DNA of 64,000 nt from Microbacterium sp. LWH11-1.2 (lineage in GTDB: Bacteria > Actinomycetota > Actinomycetes > Actinomycetales > Microbacteriaceae). Made by a program: the position numbers and the translations under genes. Where the stretch lies: NCBI RefSeq assembly GCF_038397745.1, contig NZ_CP151636.1:2728001-2792000 (forward strand). The letters run 5' to 3'. The notes under the pieces were generated by a model, which saw only the letters and a program-made list of their open reading frames with translations, made no database searches and was not told the origin of the DNA. Within the stretch, counting starts at the first letter, position 1. The number at the start of each line of letters is the position of its first letter. Shown here in pieces: positions 59,202 to 64,000 of the stretch.

Positions 59202-60460
59202 GTACTTCGGATCAGCCGGATCACGGTCCGCTGACGCGCAAGCAGCTGCGGGAGATCCGCCTGACGGGGTCGACCCCCGTGATCACCCCGGAAGAGGCGG
59301 CAGCCGTCGCCGAGGCCGCCCCGCCGGCGCCGCCCCTGCCCCGCGCCGCAGAGCCGGTGCAGGTCCCGTCCGCCCCGACGGATGCCGTCGACGGCGCGGG
59401 AGCCCCGCTGACGCGCCGTCAGGTCCGCGAGCAGGAGCGCCTCAAGACCGGCGCCGTCTCCGTCGGCGAGACCGACGCCCCTGCCGTCGATGACGCGCCT
59501 GCCTCTGATGCTGCCGTCGTCGAGCCCGAGGTCATCGAGCCCGAGGTCATCGAGCCCGAGGCGGTCGCACCGGCGATCGCGCAGCCTGAGGTCGTCGAAC
59601 CCGAAGCCGCCGCACCCGAGGCCGTCGAGCAGCCTGCTCCGGCGTCGTCCGGCATCGTGTCCGGTCTGCCCGACTTCTCCGCTCCCGCGCCGGTCGATGC
59701 CCCGGCCGACACGGCAGGCGACGACGACGACATCGACGACGAGATCGTGGTAGAGCCGGTCCGCGCCTCCGATGCGTCCGACAGCGTGGGCGTCGTCCCG
59801 CTCGACGTCCTCGAGGAGCCGGCGGAGGCCGAGCGACAGGACGACGTCGCCGCGGTCCTCGGGTTCTCGCCCGAGCCGCAGGACGCCACGGCCGACGACG
59901 ACGTGCTCGCCGACGTCGATGACGCGGACGACGACGATGTCGTCGAGGATCCTCGCCCGACCGTCAACCCCGCATTCGGCGAGGGCGTCCTGACGGATGC
60001 TCCCGACGTGCATGCTCCGTTCCGCCCTTCGTTCGACGAGCTGCTCACCGTGGGCGACTCCACGGGGTCGCAGCATTCCGCTCCCAACGCGCTGATCTTC
60101 ACCCCGTCCGCGGGGGAGGGCTCGCTGTCCGGTCCCGTCGCCTCGACCGGCGAGATCCTGGTGACCGGCTCGTACGAGCTCCCCAAGGGCCTCGGCTCGC
60201 AGGGCCACGCGCACGGGACGACCGACGGCAAGGACGTCGACGCCGTGCTGATCGACGGCGAGCTGCCGCCGGCATCCTCTCCCACGCCGATCGCCGCGAG
60301 CGCCGCGGTCAGCACCATCAAGCCCGCGGGCGAAGTCATCCGTCCGCCCGCCCCCGAAAAGGGCAACCGACTCTTGCTCATCCTGGCCATCGTCGCCGGA
60401 GGTCTCGCCCTCGCGGTGGGTACTGCCGTCATCGTCGCCTTCTCAACGAATGTGTTCTGA
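59198..60460 (+). CDS. Acidic tail-anchored membrane protein of unknown function
   Basis: A 420-residue protein between nadD and rsfS, translationally coupled to both (ATGA and TGATG). Two short basic motifs occur near the N-terminus: L-T-R-K-Q-L-R-E (about residues 12-19) and L-T-R-R-Q-V-R-E (about 71-78). Residues 95-310 are strongly acidic and low-complexity, including a triple V-I-E-P-E repeat. A single hydrophobic helix ([16 protein letters not shown]) lies at the very C-terminus, so most of the protein should be cytoplasmic and tail-anchored. No enzymatic domain is visible. I recall the L-T-R-R-x-x-R-E motif from other Microbacteriaceae membrane proteins. Confidence 0.85.
   Translation: MSTSDQPDHGPLTRKQLREIRLTGSTPVITPEEAAAVAEAAPPAPPLPRAAEPVQVPSAPTDAVDGAGAPLTRRQVREQERLKTGAVSVGETDAPAVDDAPASDAAVVEPEVIEPEVIEPEAVAPAIAQPEVVEPEAAAPEAVEQPAPASSGIVSGLPDFSAPAPVDAPADTAGDDDDIDDEIVVEPVRASDASDSVGVVPLDVLEEPAEAERQDDVAAVLGFSPEPQDATADDDVLADVDDADDDDVVEDPRPTVNPAFGEGVLTDAPDVHAPFRPSFDELLTVGDSTGSQHSAPNALIFTPSAGEGSLSGPVASTGEILVTGSYELPKGLGSQGHAHGTTDGKDVDAVLIDGELPPASSPTPIAASAAVSTIKPAGEVIRPPAPEKGNRLLLILAIVAGGLALAVGTAVIVAFSTNVF
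59521..59563 (+). repeat. Three tandem 15-base repeats in the acidic protein gene
   Basis: CGAGCCCGAGGTCAT occurs twice perfectly (59521-59535, 59536-59550), and a third, partly diverged unit follows. It encodes repeating E-P-E-V-I. Confidence 0.8.
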
Positions 60461-60840
60461 TGCAATCACCTGAAACCGCCGAAGAGATGCTGCGCCTCGC
60501 AGCACAAGCCGCCATCGACAAGGGCGGTGAGGATCTCGTCGCGCTCAACGTGTCGGAGCCGCTGCCGCTCGTCGACATCTTCCTGCTCGTCACCGGAAAC
60601 AGCGAGCGCAACGTCGCCGCCATCGCCGACGAGATCGAGGACCGGCTGATCGAGTCGGGGCACAAGCGCGTCCGCCGCGAGGGACGCGCCGAGGCGCGCT
60701 GGGTGCTCCTCGACTTCGGCGACCTGATCGTCCACGTCTTCCACCAGGAGGAGCGGGTCTACTACGGTCTCGAGCGCCTCTGGAAGGACTGCCCCGTGGT
60801 CCCGATCGACGTCGCCGAGCCGGCTGCGGATCGTCCCTGA
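60460..60840 (+). CDS. rsfS: Ribosome silencing factor RsfS
   Basis: A 126-residue protein that binds L14 and blocks subunit joining during starvation. D-I-F-L-L-V-T-G-N-S-E-R-N-V, A-R-W-V-L-L-D-F-G-D-L-I-V-H-V-F-H and the final Y-Y-G-L-E-R-L-W-K-D are the family signatures. ATG overlaps the upstream stop (TGATG). A short-chain dehydrogenase follows directly. Confidence 0.97.
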   Translation: MQSPETAEEMLRLAAQAAIDKGGEDLVALNVSEPLPLVDIFLLVTGNSERNVAAIADEIEDRLIESGHKRVRREGRAEARWVLLDFGDLIVHVFHQEERVYYGLERLWKDCPVVPIDVAEPAADRP

Positions 60841-60841
60841 C

Positions 60842-61531
60842 GTGCAGACGCACCTGATCACCGGTGCGGGCTCCGGCATCGGCGCTGTCGTCGCGCGTCG
60901 GCTGCTCGATCGCGGAGATCAGGTCGTCGCGGTCGCGAGAGACGTCGGTCGCGCCCGCGAGATCGTGGCGGAGCTTCCCGGTGCCTCGACGCTGGTCGCG
61001 GATCTCGCGAACCCCGGCCGCATCTCCTGGGCGCTCTCGAAGCAGCACCTGCCGGAGCGCATCGACTCGCTGCTGCACGTGGCGGGCGTCGTCGACCTCG
61101 GCACGGTGGCCGACCTTCCACCGGCACTGTGGGAGCAGCAGCTGGCCGTGAACCTCGTCGCACCCGCCGAGCTCACGAGGCTCCTCCTCCCGGTGCTGCG
61201 CGTGACGCGCGGACAGGTGGTGTTCGTCAACTCGGGCGCCGGCCTGCATGCACACGCCGGATGGGCGGCATACGCCGCGTCGAAGCACGGACTCAAGGCG
61301 CTGGCCGACGCCCTGCGGGCGGAAGAGGCCGAGCACGGTGTGCGCGTCACCTCGATCTTCCCCGGACGGACCGCCACGCCGATGCAGGAACGCGTGCACC
61401 AGCAGGAAGGCAGCGAGTACGTGCCTGAGCGCTTCATCAGCGCGGATGCCGTCGCGACGACCGTCCTCACCGCACTCGATCTGCCGCGTGACGCGCAGAT
61501 CACCGACCTGACGGTGCGTCCGGGCGTCTGA
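60842..61531 (+). CDS. Short-chain dehydrogenase/reductase
   Basis: A 229-residue classical SDR. The cofactor motif TGAGSGIG is at residues 7-14, followed by L-H-V-A-G-V-V (the N-A-G-like motif), and the catalytic pair is in A-A-Y-A-A-S-K-H-G. An arginine-rich segment after the first strand (V-A-R-D-V-G-R-A-R) suggests NADPH preference. It starts at GTG 60842, one base after the rsfS stop. The substrate is unknown. Confidence 0.9.
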   Translation: MQTHLITGAGSGIGAVVARRLLDRGDQVVAVARDVGRAREIVAELPGASTLVADLANPGRISWALSKQHLPERIDSLLHVAGVVDLGTVADLPPALWEQQLAVNLVAPAELTRLLLPVLRVTRGQVVFVNSGAGLHAHAGWAAYAASKHGLKALADALRAEEAEHGVRVTSIFPGRTATPMQERVHQQEGSEYVPERFISADAVATTVLTALDLPRDAQITDLTVRPGV

Positions 61532-61553
61532 GCCCGGTCACGCCGTCAGACGC
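61524..61553. terminator. Hairpin over the convergent ends of the SDR and ABC ATPase genes
   Basis: GCGTCTGA (61524-61531) pairs with TCAGACGC (61546-61553). It includes the SDR stop codon and the end of the opposite gene, so it may terminate both strands. Confidence 0.5.
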
Positions 61554-63205
61554 GTCCTCCGGGAGAGCATCCCTCGCTCGGCGCGCGTCTGCGGAGGGAT
61601 CGCCGAGAGCAGCGAGCGCGTGTACGGGTGCGTCGGGTTCCGATAGACCTCTTCCGTGTCGCCGATCTCGACCATGTGCCCGAGGTACATCACGGCGACG
61701 CGGTCGGCGATGTGGCGCACGAGCGACAGATCGTGCGCGATGAAGACGATGGACATGCCGAGGCGCTCTCGCAGGTCGCAGAGCAGGTCGATGATCTGCG
61801 CGCGGATCGACACGTCGAGCGCGGAGACCGGCTCGTCGCACACCAGGACGTCGGGGTCGAGGGCGAGAGCGCGGGCGATGCCGATGCGCTGGCGCTGGCC
61901 GCCGGAGAACTGATGCGGGAAGCGCGAGGCCATCTCCGGGGTGAGCCCCACGAGCTCGAGCAGCTCGGCGACGCGGTCGCGTCGGCTCGCCGGACTCCCG
62001 GTGCGCGTGGCGGCGAGAGGCTCGGCGATGATCTGCTGGACGGTCATCCTCGGATTCAGCGACATGTACGGGTCCTGGAACACCATCTGCACGCCGCGAC
62101 GCAGGATCCTGCGGTCGCGCAGTCGGCCTCGGGTCACGTCCTCGTCGCGGTAGCGCAGGGTGCCGGCATCCGGGGAGTCGAGGCCGACCAGCATCCGCGC
62201 CAGCGTCGACTTGCCGCTGCCGGACTCCCCGACGATCGCGAGGATCTCTCCGCTGCGCAGCTGGAGGTCGACACCGGCGACGGCGGCCACGCGATGCGCC
62301 CGACGCCCGCTCCCGGATCGGAAGGTGCGTTCGAGACCGCGTCCGTCGAGGATCGGCGTCGAGCCGTCGTCCTCCACCGCGGCGCTCACGTCCTGCGGCA
62401 CGGCGTTCAACAGCTGCAGGGTGTACGGATGCTGGGGGCGGGTGAGGACGTCGTCGGCCCTGCCGGCCTCGACGATGCGTCCCGTGCGCATGACGGCGAC
62501 GTGATCGGCGACCTCCATCACGACGCCGAGGTCATGGGTGATCAGCAGGATCCCCATCCCCAGCCGATCGCGCAGCGAGAGCAGCAGATCGAGGATCTGC
62601 GCCTGCACCGTGACGTCGAGCGCGGTCGTCGGCTCGTCGGCGATGATCAGGTCGGGCTCGAGGGCGATCGCCATCGCGATCAGGATGCGCTGTCGCTGAC
62701 CGCCGGAGAACTGATGCGCGTAGTCGTGCACGCGCTTCTCGGGCGTGGGGATGCCGACCAGCGTCAGGAGCTCGACCGCGCGCACCAGTGCGGCACGGCG
62801 GCTGTCCGGTCGGTGCGCGCGGATGAGGTCGACGATCTGATCGCCGATGCTGAGCACCGGGTTGAGGGCGGAGAGCGCGTCCTGCATGACGAGACTGACC
62901 TTGACGCCGCGCAGGCGGCGATGCTGCTCGGGGGAGAGGGCGAGCAGGTCGGTGGAGCCGAGCGTCATGCTGGTCGCCTCGACCTCGCCGTTGTCGATCA
63001 GACCCATGATCGCCCGTGCGGTCATGGACTTCCCCGACCCGGACTCGCCGAGCAGGGCGAAGACCTCGCCACGGCGCACCGTGACGTCGATGTCGTCGAC
63101 CACGCGGTTCGGACGCCCATCGGTGGACAGCGTGACTGTGAGCCCGCGGACGTCGAGGACGACGCCGTTCTCCGGCGCTGACGTGTTCTCCATGCTTGCC
63201 ATCAT
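61538..63205 (-). CDS. Fused dual-domain dipeptide/oligopeptide ABC ATPase
   Basis: A 555-residue protein with two nucleotide-binding domains. Domain 1 has Walker A GESGSGKS at residues 53-60, Q-F-S-G-G-Q-R-Q-R and I-I-A-D-E-P. Domain 2 repeats these as [17 protein letters not shown] and V-L-V-C-D-E-P. Each domain has the family end motif N-P-x-H-P-Y-T. The start at 63205 is favoured by TACTCT 6 bases upstream; ATGs at 63202 and 63193 are alternatives. Its permeases and binding protein are not in the window. The divergent M19 dipeptidase suggests a peptide or D-dipeptide uptake system. Confidence 0.93.
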   Translation of the reverse strand: MMASMENTSAPENGVVLDVRGLTVTLSTDGRPNRVVDDIDVTVRRGEVFALLGESGSGKSMTARAIMGLIDNGEVEATSMTLGSTDLLALSPEQHRRLRGVKVSLVMQDALSALNPVLSIGDQIVDLIRAHRPDSRRAALVRAVELLTLVGIPTPEKRVHDYAHQFSGGQRQRILIAMAIALEPDLIIADEPTTALDVTVQAQILDLLLSLRDRLGMGILLITHDLGVVMEVADHVAVMRTGRIVEAGRADDVLTRPQHPYTLQLLNAVPQDVSAAVEDDGSTPILDGRGLERTFRSGSGRRAHRVAAVAGVDLQLRSGEILAIVGESGSGKSTLARMLVGLDSPDAGTLRYRDEDVTRGRLRDRRILRRGVQMVFQDPYMSLNPRMTVQQIIAEPLAATRTGSPASRRDRVAELLELVGLTPEMASRFPHQFSGGQRQRIGIARALALDPDVLVCDEPVSALDVSIRAQIIDLLCDLRERLGMSIVFIAHDLSLVRHIADRVAVMYLGHMVEIGDTEEVYRNPTHPYTRSLLSAIPPQTRAERGMLSRRTRLTA

Positions 63206-63211
63206 GCCAGG

Positions 63212-63217
63212 AGAGTA
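63212..63217 (-). promoter_or_regulatory. Predicted -10 of the ABC ATPase gene
   Basis: TACTCT on the minus strand, 6 bases before ATG 63205. Confidence 0.5.
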
Positions 63218-63269
63218 CCCCCGAATTGTTTCGAACAGGAAACATCTCAGCCGAATTTGTTCAGCAAGG

Positions 63270-63298
63270 TTGACATTTGCGCCGAAATCATCGAGATT
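63270..63298 (+). promoter_or_regulatory. Predicted promoter of the M19 dipeptidase gene
   Basis: A perfect -35 TTGACA (63270-63275), a 17-base spacer and the -10 GAGATT (63293-63298). The region is noticeably more AT-rich than its surroundings. Confidence 0.6.
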
Positions 63299-63363
63299 CG
63301 AGGAAATCTCCCACTCGTCGATCGGGAGAGGCATCCGCACAACCGAACCGAAGGAGCGCATTC

Positions 63364-64000
63364 GTGCTCGAAGAAGCAGACCGCTACAGCGGCTACACCG
63401 CCTACGACTACCTCGAGGCGGGCAAGGACTACCGCGAGTTCCGCTACGCGAAGCAGATCGGCCGCGTGCCGGCGTACGAGGGTCTCGAGCTCAGCGACTC
63501 GCAGAAGGAGCGCACCGAGCGCCTGCTGCGCGAGGAGACCGTCATCTCGCTGCACGAGCACGTGCAGGTGTTCCCGGAGGACATGGGTGAGCTCCGCGAC
63601 CACATCCGTCAGGGCCGCGAACCTACCGGCTACCAGGGTCTGGCCCGCTCGGGTCTGACCGCCGTCTTCGACAACGGCATGGACGGCACCTGCTGCATCT
63701 CCAGCGACGCCGGCTGGAAGTACCAGGACGTGCTGTTCGACCTCGGCGTGCGCATGGCCGACCTCGCGCACCAGGACTTCGTCATCAAGGCCGAGTCCAT
63801 CAAGGACATCCGGTACGCGGCGGAGACCGGGCGCGTCGCCCACATCTTCGCGCTCGAGGCGTCGACCATGATCGAGAACGAGGTCGACCGGCTCGACGTG
63901 CTCTACGGCTTCGGCGTGCGGCAGATGGGCATCGCCTACTCGGAGGCCAACATGCTGGGCGGCGGCCTCAAGGAGCGCGGCGACGGCGGCCTGACGTACT
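63364..64000 (+). CDS. Membrane dipeptidase, peptidase family M19 (3' part missing)
   Basis: The first 212 residues of a renal-dipeptidase-type metallopeptidase. The zinc-ligand region appears as I-S-L-H-E-H-V-Q-V, then G-L-T-A-V-F-D-N-G-M-D-G-T, F-A-L-E-A-S-T-M-I, and G-V-R-Q-M-G-I-A-Y-S-E-A-N-M-L-G-G-G matches the family Y-N-x-x-N-x-x-G block. GTG 63364 follows AAGGAG (63350-63355). There is no signal peptide, so it should hydrolyse imported dipeptides in the cytoplasm. The gene continues beyond the window. Confidence 0.85.
   Translation, partial: MLEEADRYSGYTAYDYLEAGKDYREFRYAKQIGRVPAYEGLELSDSQKERTERLLREETVISLHEHVQVFPEDMGELRDHIRQGREPTGYQGLARSGLTAVFDNGMDGTCCISSDAGWKYQDVLFDLGVRMADLAHQDFVIKAESIKDIRYAAETGRVAHIFALEASTMIENEVDRLDVLYGFGVRQMGIAYSEANMLGGGLKERGDGGLTY

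Overview
This is a contiguous stretch of high-GC actinobacterial chromosome. WhiA, RbpA, a duplicated clpP1-clpP2 pair, the gap-pgk-tpiA-secG-rbpA order, a translational ileS T-box and many leaderless genes together point to Actinobacteria. The individual proteins look most like Microbacteriaceae, probably Microbacterium; that genus call is from memory of the families and not from a search. Almost the whole window is dense core genome. I see no prophage, insertion sequence, CRISPR array or plasmid gene.

Layout, left to right. 0-9 kb: a DUF4126 fragment, a Tat-exported protein, and the nucleotide excision repair genes uvrB, uvrA and uvrC. Between uvrB and uvrA lies a divergent pair made of an OhrR-like MarR sensor and a small zinc-ribbon protein, sharing one operator. 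9-16 kb: rapZ-whiA, sodA, then glycolysis (gap, pgk, tpiA) with secG and rbpA. 15.6-19.3 kb: an unusual membrane protein with an HExxH motif, tRNA-Gly and tRNA-Pro, trigger factor with a histone-like tail, and a TPR protein. 19.4-26.5 kb: clpP1-clpP2, a deoxyribose/aldehyde operon (SorC-type regulator, deoC, a full and a half-length aldehyde dehydrogenase), then clpX. 26.5-34.5 kb: epoxide hydrolase, an M3 peptidase with a methyltransferase, a LysR regulator divergent from tdh-kbl (threonine catabolism), and a winged-helix repressor behind a four-copy operator. 34.5-43.1 kb: valS, a complete oligopeptide ABC operon and a pentapeptide-repeat protein. 43.1-50 kb: a structured intergenic region, a 3'-altered AbiEi/DUF559 gene, the ileS T-box and ileS-folC-DUF4233-ndk. 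50-61.5 kb: a VKOR protein, RNase E/G, rplU-rpmA-obgE-proB-proA and nadD-(tail-anchored protein)-rsfS. The right end holds an SDR, a fused dipeptide ABC ATPase and the divergent start of an M19 dipeptidase.

Regulatory style: at least ten genes appear to be leaderless. A hexamer of the TANNNT type ends exactly 6-7 bases before the start codon with no Shine-Dalgarno sequence between. Other genes use the same hexamer with a short leader and a Shine-Dalgarno sequence. Strong GC-rich stem-loops separate most transcription units. The most distinctive items for follow-up are the two autoregulatory operator layouts (3.67 kb and 33.62 kb), the HExxH membrane protein, the half-length aldehyde dehydrogenase, the dispersed Microbacteriaceae-type repeats (one of which has entered the ileS reading frame), the nested inverted repeats at 43.13-43.24 kb, and an over-represented heptamer CGGATGC that is built from otherwise rare codons. 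I did not find a clearly novel multi-gene defence or biosynthetic system.
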